From: Paraspadella gotoi
Taxonomy: Eukaryota; Chaetognatha
Direction: 5' to 3'
DNA length: 64,000 nucleotides
NCBI GenBank assembly: GCA_051294375.1
Contig: CM119266.1
Location: 11,943,180 to 12,007,179, forward strand
Shown piece after piece: positions 47,293-58,375 of this stretch (its first letter is position 1; each line of letters begins with the position of its first letter). The notes under the pieces were generated by a model that searched no databases, was not told the DNA's origin, and was given only the letters and a program-made list of their open reading frames with translations. Position numbers and translations under genes: made by a program.

Positions 47293-50200
47293 CTAGTCTA
47301 AACAATTTCCGTTCTCTTTGGTGGACGGGAAAAGGACCGCGGATTGCACCAGACCAGGTTTCACCGGAAGATTGTGACCGCAGAACTGAATCTCCTGAAA
47401 CAGAAAGAGATGCCGTGACCCCTCTGCGGCGACGTTGATTTTGGTCGTTCAGTATTGTACTGACCTTTGCCACGTCCGTTTTGACGAAGACCGAATTGAT
47501 ATAAAGCTTTGGTTTTCTAAAAGCGGGCCAGGAACTTGGGTCCGTTATTTTCCTTGGAAGTTGATAGAAAACTTTAAATATTTTAGTGTCCCAGGGAAAT
47601 GATCAATCGTAGACAGAGAAGAAACGTTATACTGTGGCGAATCCTAAATTCACCTCCCGTTCCCCCTCTGATCAATGGGATTTGTTAAATAAGGTGGACT
47701 TGAGGCGGTGTGAATATACCGCCACACATCTGCTTTTCTCTACTACTTATTTAAGATTCTTGTACGTATAATAGCGATCACTCCCTAGAGATACATTTTA
47801 ATTAAAATTCAAATCCGCCACATTTTTACCATTTATACTCCCACCACAACTGGACGTTGGTCGGCGTCCCCGCCTTCACCGTCGACGTCTTCAAATATCT
47901 AAAGGGCCTGCCGGGCGTCAGCGTCTGCTCCGCCGCCGACAGCGTCATGTCGCCCGTGGAGGAGGCGTCCCCCACGACTTCCGCGTGGAGGAGTCCCTGT
48001 TGCGGAAGACCGAGTCCAGAGCTGAGGCCGACTTCAACAACGTAATTGTGGCGACACCTGTGTTATAACGTTAAAGATTATCAGATTCATCTTGAGACCA
48101 TCATTACTTTTATTCCCTTTTGATTGACTTCAATTACATGTCATTGAAAGAGAACAAAGTTACATTATCTATTGTGCGAAATCCATAGGAACAAATAATT
48201 AGTATAATAATAATAGAGAGCAGTATATAGTACAAGTTTAAAATCTTGCTTGTGTTACCCACCCAACTTTGCCCAACTGCCTATGCTGACCGAAGAGGTC
48301 GAATTGGCTTGCATTTTATTAAAACAGATATAGCAATTTGATTCAAGACTTAATCGCACAAAGTTCCTAATTTTTGGGTATTTAAAATAAATTTAAAATT
48401 AAAAATAAGAATCATAAAATTCTACTGCAATATGCAAATTTTTAAAAAAAGTGGACAGAATGAGATCATCTTATAATATTATTAACGAACCCACCTCGGC
48501 TTCTCAGCTCCAGTGGAGAGGTACATTTTGACGTTTTCCTCTCCCTCTTTGAGTTTATCTTTGAACCGATCGGCTTGGTGACCCATGGTAGCGCATTTGG
48601 ACCCGTCCTCGGCGCAGTTGAGGCAGAGGCCCAAGAGGAATGCGTCGTAGCTAGGGCATCTGCGCTTTGAGAGGAAAATCGACGAGACGAATTGGTGGTT
48701 ATCCAACAAGCCGACGCGAAAATGTTTTTTATGATTTTTTATATCGCAATATAATGATCGTTAAGACTAAGACATCCCAATCTTCGTATTTCTCACCTAT
48801 ACCCATAAAAGGGACAGGCGGAGTTGATAGATTCAGTGTAGAGATAAATGGATCGCATGTGAGAACACGCCACGACGTCAAAGACGCTCCCTCCTGTTCG
48901 TTATCATCATTCTTATCAATCTTATTATCATCGGTAAGGTAAGGTAAGTTCGAACCGCCGTTTATGATTCCGCCGTTGATGACCTTATCCACTAGCGACT
49001 TATCACATCCGGGTTGCTTCATCCCGTTGTTGGGATAAAAGTCGACGTGACCGACGGGATCGTTCATCCCTAAACCTGGAGAGTCGTGAAAACGAGGGCC
49101 AATGAGAAAAAGGTTTTAGGTTTCGTAGAACAAGATGGAATTGTTAAAATTCAATTCATAAAATCAAAAATAATTAGTTCATTTAAAAAAAATTTAAAAA
49201 TCCTGGAATTGTAAACAATTAAATAATAATTTATTATTGAATTGATAAATATCAAATAACCTTTATCCGGCGCCGTGATGGCGCCACCGATATCGTAAAA
49301 ACTCGCGGCGTCGGAGTGAATGACGTCGACGAAATCGGCGTCGGTTGGATCGAGCCTCACCTGAGCCCCGTAGCCCTGAAAGTAAGGCTCCGCGGGATCC
49401 AAACCTTTTTATTTGGTGGAAGTAAGTAAGGCTTCGTTGAAATTACATTCGTGGTCGATTTGGACTTTGATTTATTTCTCCGAATCTCACCCGTGATTCT
49501 GCCCAGATTTTTGATCCTTTCTCCCGCGTAGCCCGCGATGTGAGACCCCAGCGAATGGCCGAGGATGTGAAAGTCCTATTAGAGGGAAAACGGCATCACG
49601 TGACTTATAGAAAAATAAGTTGAAATAAAACTCGCGCTGATTGTAACTCCGTTGGCACGCGGTAGGAGAGATTTCATTCAATCAGGCGTGAATTTGGAAA
49701 TCAACGCCAAGAAAAGAAACTTCTTTCTCCCCTTTTTTTTTTTAATTTTACATGTTTTTTTCCATCTTGTTTTAAAAAAAGTTTCTAACTTTTGGCTCGG
49801 CGTTCGTCCATTCGCAAATTCGTTGGACGAGCAACGCGATTTCCGCTCCGATGAGACGCGTATTTGCCGACGCCTTGCGGAGAGGGAAGGAGTAGGGCCG
49901 TAGGGAATATATATATGGGGTTGAAAGTGCTAGGGCTGCGAAGCGTTAATTAGAAAATTATTTTTAAAAAAGTGTAAAAAAAGTTATAAAATATGAAATA
50001 AAATAGGAAAAATATTTATGTCAATTGACTTGAGCGTATGGAATCCTCGCGCCGATGTTCCAGTCCACGCGAATCACGTTGTAGTCGTCTTTGATGAGAA
50101 AAGCCTTCGCCATGTCGACCAACCATTTGTCGCCCCCGAAATCCATGAACCTGACAAGAAGTTTTATTAGTGTTTATATCAATTCAGATGTATAATATTG

Positions 50201-50638
50201 ACTTACGGTTCGTAAACCCAACGCATTGTCACAATGCCAATTTCAATGCACATTACGCCAATTACCCGTGCACAATGATCTTGGTTGGTCGCTGCGGGTC
50301 AAAGTGAGAATGAACTATGGAAAACTTTGAAGTGTACTGGAGAAGATCTTCAGAGGAAGGCGCAGAGTTTTCCCTGATAACAAATAGAAATAGTTTTTCG
50401 TGCGAAGCTTGTGACATTTTTTAAAAATATGATTTAATCTTTACCGAGTGTTGAGCAGAAAACGCGTCCTCAACTTCTCCGGAGACAATGGTAGAAACTG
50501 GACGGGCCGATCGACGAAATCGCCCGTGATGCCGAAGCAGCCCAGGTCGCCGAAGCATCTTTCCAATGTTCCGATCCACAGAGACTCCCCGCCGAAACAA
50601 AAGAGCAACGATATTAAAAAGACGGAAAAACCAACCAT
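47293..50638 (-). CDS. Secreted triacylglycerol lipase of the pancreatic lipase family, 12 exons
   Basis: Minus-strand exons: 50638-50445, 50373-50266, 50150-50030, 49873-49790, 49575-49491, 49404-49261, 49075-48956, 48893-48797, 48659-48495, 48057-47839, 47516-47465, 47394-47293. All phases match, giving 496 residues (human pancreatic lipase is about 465). The N terminus has a signal peptide ([17 protein letters not shown]). Catalytic triad: Ser177 in GHSLG, Asp200 in GLDPAEP, His297 in ACSHMRS. The lid loop between PGC and VAC is about full length, as in true lipases. A C-terminal PLAT domain (EVGLSSGLG to YINSVFVKT and EIQFCG) follows. Intron 7 is only about 62 bp with a weak GTTCGA donor; intron 10 uses GTATAA. 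Extracellular fat or phospholipid hydrolysis is expected from the family. Confidence 0.92.
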
Positions 50639-51363
50639 GATGATCACGATTGACTATTTAACTAAATTTCCAAAGCCGAGTGACTTTTGTCCCACGTTTG
50701 ATTTTGTGTGGTTCGTTTTTTGGCGTCAGAGAAAAAACGACTCGACTTTTTGATTCAGGGATCTTTCATGGGAAAGCATCATCTGCAAACTTTGTTATTA
50801 AGACTGGAAGTCTCCTGAAATCTAATTAACTGAGTATTAAGGCGGGCCAAAATTGAACACTTTTTATAACTTCTAATTCTCTCAAAAAATGATAAAAAAT
50901 AAAAATAAAAAATAAAATAAAAAATGAAAAAATGATATATTACTGATTACCGCTAAAAAACTAATATGCATTGTTACTTATACTAATAACTCTTTTCTTT
51001 TTTAGCGTCTAAACAGTTTAACATTTAATAATATCTATAAATTGTCTTATTTAAAAAAGTGATTGAGGTGACGTCACATTTCACGTGATGTCACGCTTCT
51101 GATAACGCAACCACCATCGTTGATTGGTTGGTGAATGAAGTCGTTTCATTGCAGAAGAACGTCCAACGACGAGGACAACGAACCGTCATTTCTCATCTGT
51201 CAAAATTTGTAAAAATTGCAATGAGAATTTCTGGTGGAATACGAAATTTATTGGCTCACTTTTTTATCCGGCCGCTACATATTTCTATAGAGCGGCTCAG
51301 TTTTTGTTTATCTTTGACCCAACTGTTATTTCCTGTTCTTTTTATAGAACATATTAATCACAA

Positions 51364-51522
51364 ACAAAGCGACATCGTCACGACCGTTAACCAAAACAAA
51401 AAAAATATTACTCAATGACTAACAAACTAACAAACAAACTAAACAAACTAACAAACAAAGCGACATCGTCACGACCGTTAACCAAAAAAAAAAAAAAAAT
51501 ATTACTCGATGACTAACAAAAA
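51364..51522. repeat. Tandem duplication of about 95 bp
   Basis: CAAAGCGACATCGTCACG and its downstream sequence to ATGACTAACAAA appear twice, at about 51364-51424 and 51458-51518, joined by an ACAAACTAA-rich linker. The second copy has a longer A homopolymer. Confidence 0.85.
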
Positions 51523-51687
51523 TGTTAAGCCGGATATTTAAAGGGCCTTCACCCAATTTCTAATTAGGAAAATAAACAAGAGAATGTAAGCAAATAGAAG
51601 CTCAAAAATGTAAAACACGACAAATATGACAAGAGTGTCGAAAAAGATCGTCACGAAAAAATCTCTGAGGATTAAGAATTCTTGCAC

Positions 51688-51690
<3 letters not shown>

Positions 51691-51760
<70 letters not shown>
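51691..51760. repeat. (CT)n microsatellite
   Basis: Pure CT array of about 35 units. Confidence 0.95.
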
Positions 51761-51767
<7 letters not shown>

Positions 51768-53905
51768 CTTCCCCATTCGTACAAAACAAAACCTTCATAG
51801 ACCCGCAAACAAAAACAAATTCAAGTCGACATTCTTACATAACATTAAGCTCGAAATTGATCGAAACTAAAACGTATTATATTCTCTTCGTTGTGTTTGT
51901 TTTGGAGTCTTAAGCCAGAGTTCCTCCCCAGAATCGGCTTTAATCCTCTTTGAGCGTCTTTGACAGGACCTCCCTCTTAACGACAACAAATCGATACATA
52001 AAGAATCAGTCCAAACAAACAAATGAATATACGATATGATGTATTCTTAGATGTTGTTATGCAATATGGCAACGTTTTCATATTGCAGTATCATTGCGTT
52101 GCCATTTTGCTGGCAGTTTCTGATTAAGGAGAAGGAAAAAGATCACTAAAAATTACAAAAGCGGAAAGATGAAAATAAAAGCAAAAATGAAAGCAAGAAA
52201 GAAAGAAAGAAAGAAAGTGAGCAAGCAAGCAATCCAGCCATCAAGCCATCAAGCCATCAAAAAGTCAAGCAAGAAAGAAAGAATAAATAAATCAATCCAC
52301 AAAAAAAAACCCGATGCTTCTCCGCCGTGACCCAATCTTCAAAGTCTTCCAGCGAAACAAGGTCATCGACACAAGCGTAATGTTTACATCAAAACTCGTC
52401 TCGTCACCGACAGAGCGCGGGAAAATATTTGGTCGGCCTCGCGGGGGCGCCGGGTGGCCGGGCGCGGCGCTGCGACGCCGCGGATTCCCCGCCGCCCAAA
52501 CTCGGCGTGACGTCGGACGAGGACCGAGAATATTTCTTTAATTTTTTTTAACGTAAATTCGTTCTCGTTGGAAAATGGGTTTTTAAACGGATCACTAATT
52601 AATGAACGGGGATCGTTACGAGGGCCGCGTAATTTGTGAGAATGTGTAATTTGTCGAGTGACTTTGCTACGGTGGAAAATTGATAAATATTTATTGGTTA
52701 ACTGGTATAAAATTTTCATATATTAATAAAATCCATCTCACAAATTAGAATAACCGCAACTTTAAAAATACGTCTTTGCAGCAGACGGCTTTTCAATTTA
52801 AAACGCAAACTGTATATATATTTGTTTAAGACTAAGTTAATTCGTCTACAAACTCTAATCAAGACTCGAAGCGCCGCCCAAGTGGAACCGTGAGACATCG
52901 GCCTGAGAAATCGTGGTTGAGAATTAAGACAGCGGACTGGTACAATGTACAAGATAATTGTGATTAATACATAATTACATTACATCATATTACACAATAC
53001 ACATTTAACACGAATGACTTCTATGAATGATAGAATGGTTGAGTCTATGTTCAAATTGAATATCAAAGGATATATTTAGGCTGAAAAAACAATCATGGCT
53101 ATTATTTCTAAACTTATTACTTTAATTGCAGGGAAAGTTACAAACCTCACAAAAATATAAATGTCCATCATTCCTCAAAGCTTCAAAATAAAAACAAAAA
53201 AAACATCGCGTTATCTTGATATCCTTCCATCATTGGTGGTAACCAGCGCCCTCTGTAAACCCGCAAGTATTTCTTCTTCCAAGCTCCGAATGAGAGGGCG
53301 ATTAAAATTCCCAACGAGGAGAATCCAATCCAAAGAAGGCCCAGATTTCAAAAGAGAGGGTTTTTTTTTTTGGGGGGGGGGTGTTCGGTGAGATTTTTCG
53401 CGAAGCCTGGCTCGTATTCCGCTGCTTTTAACATTTTATCGTTTTCCCGCCATCGGAATATTATTGTTTGCCGGGTTTTATTCCGTGAAATCCTTTTCAA
53501 TGCGTCACAGTATCGCTATATTGTTTATTAGTAATCCGGATTGGCAGGAATTTTTCAAACTGTAGTTCAAGGTTATTCACTCATGCATCATACATTAATG
53601 ATTAGAGAGTTTATAATTTCAATCATACTTATTTTAAAAGGGAATTGCTAGAAAAACTTTTATTCTCCGCATCGCTGTATTCACTTAATCATCATTTTCT
53701 AAAGCTAAACGAAACTACGTATCTCAGAAGCTCAAGATTTCGACTTTTTATTTCTTCAGATGAGATGGACCCGCGAATCGATCCCAAATTTTCTTTGCTC
53801 TTCGCCCCCATTTTTACTCCTTTCTGCCACACGACCTTGGGGTTCAATCTTCAATTAGTGAGAAAACGGTCAAATTACCAGGAAAACGAACTTAAGATCG
53901 ATTTA

Positions 53906-53952
<47 letters not shown>

Positions 53953-54339
53953 CACCTGTCTCTTAAAGAAAGCCCCAGGTGAGCATTTCAGCGGCCGAGA
54001 TGAAAATATAAAGTCCTCTAAGAATCGACCGGGTTTTGATTCGATTATGCAGGTATATTCTCACCTTGACCTCATTCTTTACTTACCTCTCAAAATTCCC
54101 CCGCTCCCCCGAATCCCTATGCCTTGCCCCTCCGCGATTTTTTCTCACTGACTCACGATTGTGAAGCTCAAAGAGCAAAAAAAAAAAAAAGCTCCGGTTG
54201 AGTTTCTCTCTTCTTTTCATCTTCGAAACCCGAACGAGATTTGATTTGCCGAAAGATTTCTGCGAGAAAATGGATATGGGGCGAAAATGGGGTGAAAATG
54301 AAGGGATGAGGAGAGGGGAGGCGGCACGCACCTGGGTAG

Positions 54340-54945
54340 TAAGGCGTAGTGAAAGTTACATACGAAAATTCTAAAAGTCAATTATGAACAACATACCATC
54401 AGTGAACATTAATTTGTAAAAAAAATAATTTTATGTTTTTATTTTTGCAGTAGGCTATATTTATATATAGTACTATCCTTATAAAATCGAAAATTTCAAA
54501 ATAGGTTTTTCTTAATTTTGATTGCAGATTTGAATTCCTCGTCAAAAGTTGATTAAAGAAAATATAAATCATTTTTTAAAATTCTTTCATTAAGTGAGTT
54601 AAAAATTAAAAAAACTATATTTAATAATATAAAATTAATTTTCAGCTTAAAATATATCTTTTTTTAATTTTTGACCACTTAATGAAGGAATTTTTCAAAA
54701 AGAGTTATATTTCTTTTTGTCAACTTTTTATGACAAATCCGAATCTGCAAAAAAATCTTAGAAAAAACTGTTTTGAAATTTTAACATTTATTGGTTTAGT
54801 ACTAGTATAAATATGGCCTACTGCGTAAATTGTAAAATTTATTATAAATTTTTTTATTATATAAATGTTCATTAATATAATATTGTTCGTTCCTCACTTT
54901 TAGAATTTTAATTAAAGTAAAATTTAGAAATTTTACTACGCCTTA
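54340..54945. mobile_element. MITE with long terminal inverted repeats (copy A)
   Basis: A 606-bp non-coding element. It starts TAAGGCGTAGTGAAAG and ends with the complement (ACTACGCCTTA). The two halves are imperfect inverted copies over about 250-290 bp, sharing TTTGCAGTAGGC-like and AAATTTCAAAAT-like blocks, so it is a foldback structure. It is flanked by an identical 8-bp target duplication CTGGGTAG (54332-54339 and 54946-54953). The 8-bp duplication is the hallmark of hAT transposases, so I infer hAT-type mobilisation in trans. Confidence 0.85.
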
Positions 54946-55251
54946 CTGGGTAGTTGTTGAGTCGGAGTGATGAAATGTGAATAAAAGTAAAGGACGAAGC
55001 CGATTGTTTCATTCATGGTAATCGGATCAATTATTTCATTTAAAAAAACTGGAAAATTTTGATATTGTAACCCTCAAATATTAGTATTTAAATTCTGTTC
55101 ATGCGTTTCTTTTTGGTACGTCCGTAAAAAAAAGTTCACAATCGCAAGAATGTCGTCCAAATTTATTAGTATCTTTTCGCAAGAATAAACAAAGACGCAT
55201 GCGAGCGTGGTGAATAAAATTTCAAACGAAAATTAACAAAAGGATCTTCTT
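54946..55251. other. Spacer between MITE copy A and the lectin-like gene
   Basis: AT-rich unique DNA at the 3' side of the minus-strand lectin-like gene. I see no exon or RNA gene. Confidence 0.6.
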
Positions 55252-56948
55252 TCAAATCTTACAGATGTAAGGCGACAAATATTTATCGTAATGAAACCAC
55301 TTTCCTCTGTAGTCATGTGACCCCCGAGGAAGATTGATCGCCCTCTTCCACCGTTTCGCTCGTTCCCCATTTCGAAGTTGAGAAATTCCATTACGCTCCG
55401 TCCAATCGCGCGGCGCAATGACCGTCGACGAAGGTTCCACCTTTGGGATAGATGGGGAGAGAAAGATTGACAGACGAATGGTAAAATATGATGAGACAAA
55501 TATTCTCGTAACTTTTATAAAACAGTAGCTATTTCCCATGTATATATATATTATTGAACTAGTAGTCTTCGAAAACGGTTTCTTGATCTGGATTTTCGTC
55601 ACCCATGTACTAAACTGTTTTTTTTTTTTGCCATACGCACAAATCAACTTTTGTCTTCATCACCTAATAACCAGCTGTCCTTCCTGTTGATGGCCCTCGT
55701 CATCTCGTCGAGAAAAACGTTCTCATCCTTATTTTCGATCTGGACCAACCAACCGCCGAGTTGTTTACAAATTTGAGTCGCGTTGTTTTTGTAACTCGGG
55801 ACGTTAACGAAGAGGTAACAGTGATCAGCGAATTCCCTGTCGAATAATAACTCAAATTACTACCACGTTATAGGTACAATTCTTAATTGAGTCGTTGTTA
55901 ATAAATTGGTACAACCATTATCCATTTATTCATTAAATAACTGATGTTGCCTCTGACTTTGACCAGGATGTTGTGGGCGAAGGCCTCAATCCCACTTGAA
56001 AGATTGAAACAATTATTACAATTATTAATTCCCCAGTGCAAATGGCTTTCTTAGTTTCAATGAAGAGGTACGTATAATGTTTTCATGAGCAGTTTTAATT
56101 CTAAAATATGATAGTTTAAACGTAAACATATAGACCTTACCTGGCCACGAACAAACTCCGATGCTGCCTCCATATTTTCTCGCATTTTCCTTCGACGTTA
56201 TTTTGTCTCGCCGTGACGTAAAAAGCGATGACGACGCCCACGAGCGCCGCGTTCAGGATGAGACTGATAACTGCGACGCCGCGCCACTGACATTCCGCTT
56301 CCGGTGAGGTCTTGGCTAACGCCTCTGGAACGTCAGTGAGTATCGTGCCTGGTCTGCTGGTCGGATCTGTAAGGGATATATCGGTGGTGTAACGGCTGTA
56401 TTTAAGGAGGATGAACAAAGGTTTCTGTGGATTTTGTTTCGCCGACAACAAAACTGGCACAAAAAATAACAACATCAACTTTGAAAGAAAAGAGAATGTC
56501 TGGTTTTTATGGTTCACTTACCAATGGTCGATGGGCGAAGGACGGAAGAAGAAAAGTCGGGTATCATGTTGCTCTGCAAAGACAATCAATTTAAGCGATT
56601 GCTCATTTGTTTACTTCACATTTAAATTTAATTGAGGGACAAAGTTAGACTGATTTCACGAACTTTTTCCGAAAATTCGCTTTGCCTTGGGAGAGGAGGA
56701 AAGTCTTTATTATCACTGTCGGCTTGCCATATCGATGAGTCGGATTGTCTCTCGGGTAGACCGACAGAATCGGTGTCATCGTCGGTAAGCTTGAGCGGTT
56801 CGAAATGAACGGCTGGTTGTTCCTTGGGCGGAGGTCCCTTTAAAGGGTTTTCCAACTTGTGCGATTTTGAGGGCGGACTGAGGCCCCATTCTTGGAAGAC
56901 CGATTGGTCGATGTCTTCCGTTCCCCGTTTTGGATTATACTTCGCCAT
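55252..56948 (-). CDS. Type II membrane protein with extracellular C-type lectin-like domain
   Basis: Minus-strand exons supported: 56948-56664, 56573-56522, 56366-56141, 55994-55942, 55836-55664, and a last part ending at the TGA at 55252-55254. The N terminus is a polar cytoplasmic region of about 150 residues (MAKYNPKRGTEDIDQ). Exon 3 holds one transmembrane helix (GVAVISLILNAALVGVVIAF) followed by a stalk. Exon 5 shows the start of a C-type lectin-like domain (DHCYLFVN, ICKQLGGWLVQIENKDEN). The final frame ends GKWFHYDKYLSPYICKI, fitting the domain's last Cys. Phases match for exons 1-4. The exon 4 to 5 join, and the entry to the last exon, do not fit cleanly, so a missed small exon or sequence error is likely. 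Carbohydrate binding is not assured. The start codon touches a MITE. Confidence 0.7.
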
Positions 56949-57453
56949 TAAGGCGTAGTGAAGGTTACATACGAAAATTCTAAATTGTCAATTATGAACA
57001 ACATACCATCAGTAAACGTAATTGTGTAAAAAAAAATTAATTTTATGTTCTTCAATTTCGCAGTAGGCATTATATTATATATAGTACTATCCTTATAAAT
57101 CGAAAAAATTTCAAAATAGGCTTTTCTTAATTTTAATTGCAGATTTGAATTCCTCGTCAAAAGTTGATTAAAAAAAAATATAAATCATTTTTTAAATTTC
57201 TTTCATAAGTGGGGTTAAAATTCTCAAAAAATATCATTACAAAAAAACTATTTTGAAAATTTAACATTTATTGGATTAGTACTAATGTAAAATGGACGTC
57301 ACTGCGTACAATTAGTAAAATTATTTAGAAAGGTTTATAGGAAATACACAAAATGAAATTCGAGATATTAGGCGATTAATGTTGTTGATCCTCACCGACT
57401 CTTAAGAATTTTAATTAAAGTCTAATTGTAGAATTATTTGACTACGGTATTTA
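56949..57453. mobile_element. MITE with terminal inverted repeats (copy B), at the lectin start codon
   Basis: A 505-bp relative of the element at 54340. The left end TAAGGCGTAGTGAAGG and about 250 following bases align to copy A with scattered differences; the right end is degraded (ACTACGGTATTTA). It is flanked by an 8-bp target duplication TTCGCCAT (56941-56948 and 57454-57461). On the minus strand that duplication reads ATGGCGAA, the first codons of the lectin-like gene. Confidence 0.85.
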
Positions 57454-58375
57454 TTCGCCATCTCTTGTAAAAAAATAAAACAGAAACAGGTATTAAACCT
57501 TAAAAAAAAACAAAGAAAAAAAGTTGAAAATACTATTCTACCTAGTGTGGAAAATATAAACGAATCTGACAACAAGATGCGGGATTTTTTCTGAACAAAT
57601 ACGTGCCGATTCGATTAATTGACCTTTTACAACAAATTTTGTTTGCTTGTTTATTGTCACAACAATTCAAACACCCCCGATAAGTAGAAAGATCGTACTA
57701 CGATAGATTTTTGTTGACAGTATCATAAGCGTATATTTTTCATGTATAAACGGTCTTGCATAAATATTTAAGTAAAGTTTTTTTTTTTAATTTATCGAGA
57801 ATCTTCTTATACAGTGCTACAGTTTTACTATGGATCGATCAATCGATGGAGGCACGTGATACAAATTCTCCATGCAATGGGGTTAAAAATTTGGCGTCGT
57901 TGGCCAATACTTTTCTTTCAGGTCGTACTATATTGCTTGTTGAGTTTGTCAGTAAAATTTTCTTATCTTGCCTCACAAAATATAAAGCATATTTACATTT
58001 TCAATTAATATCTTTAAACGAATACTAAAAATTAAACATTTTTGCGTAAATTTTTTGCTTTTTCGAACTTTTTTCCGAATGAAATGAAAAAAAAAAGTGA
58101 AAAAAAGACGGTAACTTTCGGACGTCATTTGCCTCGTGCTTTTCGGCGGCCGCCCGTATTTGAAATCTTCTATCCTTTCGGTCTCTTTGGCTCCCGATAA
58201 ACAATAGGGGAATCCCGGGAACTAAACTTAGATAAATCGAATCGCGGAGACCCAGGAATTACCGAAAGACGCTAGAAATATCCGCTAGAGTGGAACCGTT
58301 AATAAAAAATTAGTAGGGTGGTTAGTTTGATTTTTTTTTCCTCAGTTTTTTATAGGTGTCAAAGGGCGAAATAAT
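57454..58375. other. Intergenic region upstream of the PKA regulatory subunit gene
   Basis: AT-rich DNA between divergent genes; presumably contains both promoters. No exon or RNA gene recognised. Confidence 0.55.

Larger units (their letters stand above)
50639..54331. other. Gene-free region with repeats
   Basis: No supported exon on either strand. Contents are a roughly 95-bp tandem duplication at about 51364-51522, a CT array at 51691-51760, short GAAA and CATCAAGC repeats at about 52190-52280, and another CT array at 53911-53949. Short open frames such as 53645-54151 have no splice context or recognisable motif. Confidence 0.6.

Noticed and set aside
47293-48057. Lipase pseudogene because reading into GTAAAA at 47830 makes a stop at the junction
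   Set aside because: Using the GTATAA donor after 47839 keeps the frame and aligns to the family C terminus.
53645-54151. 168-codon open frame
   Set aside because: Contains a CT repeat, has no recognisable domain and no splice partners.
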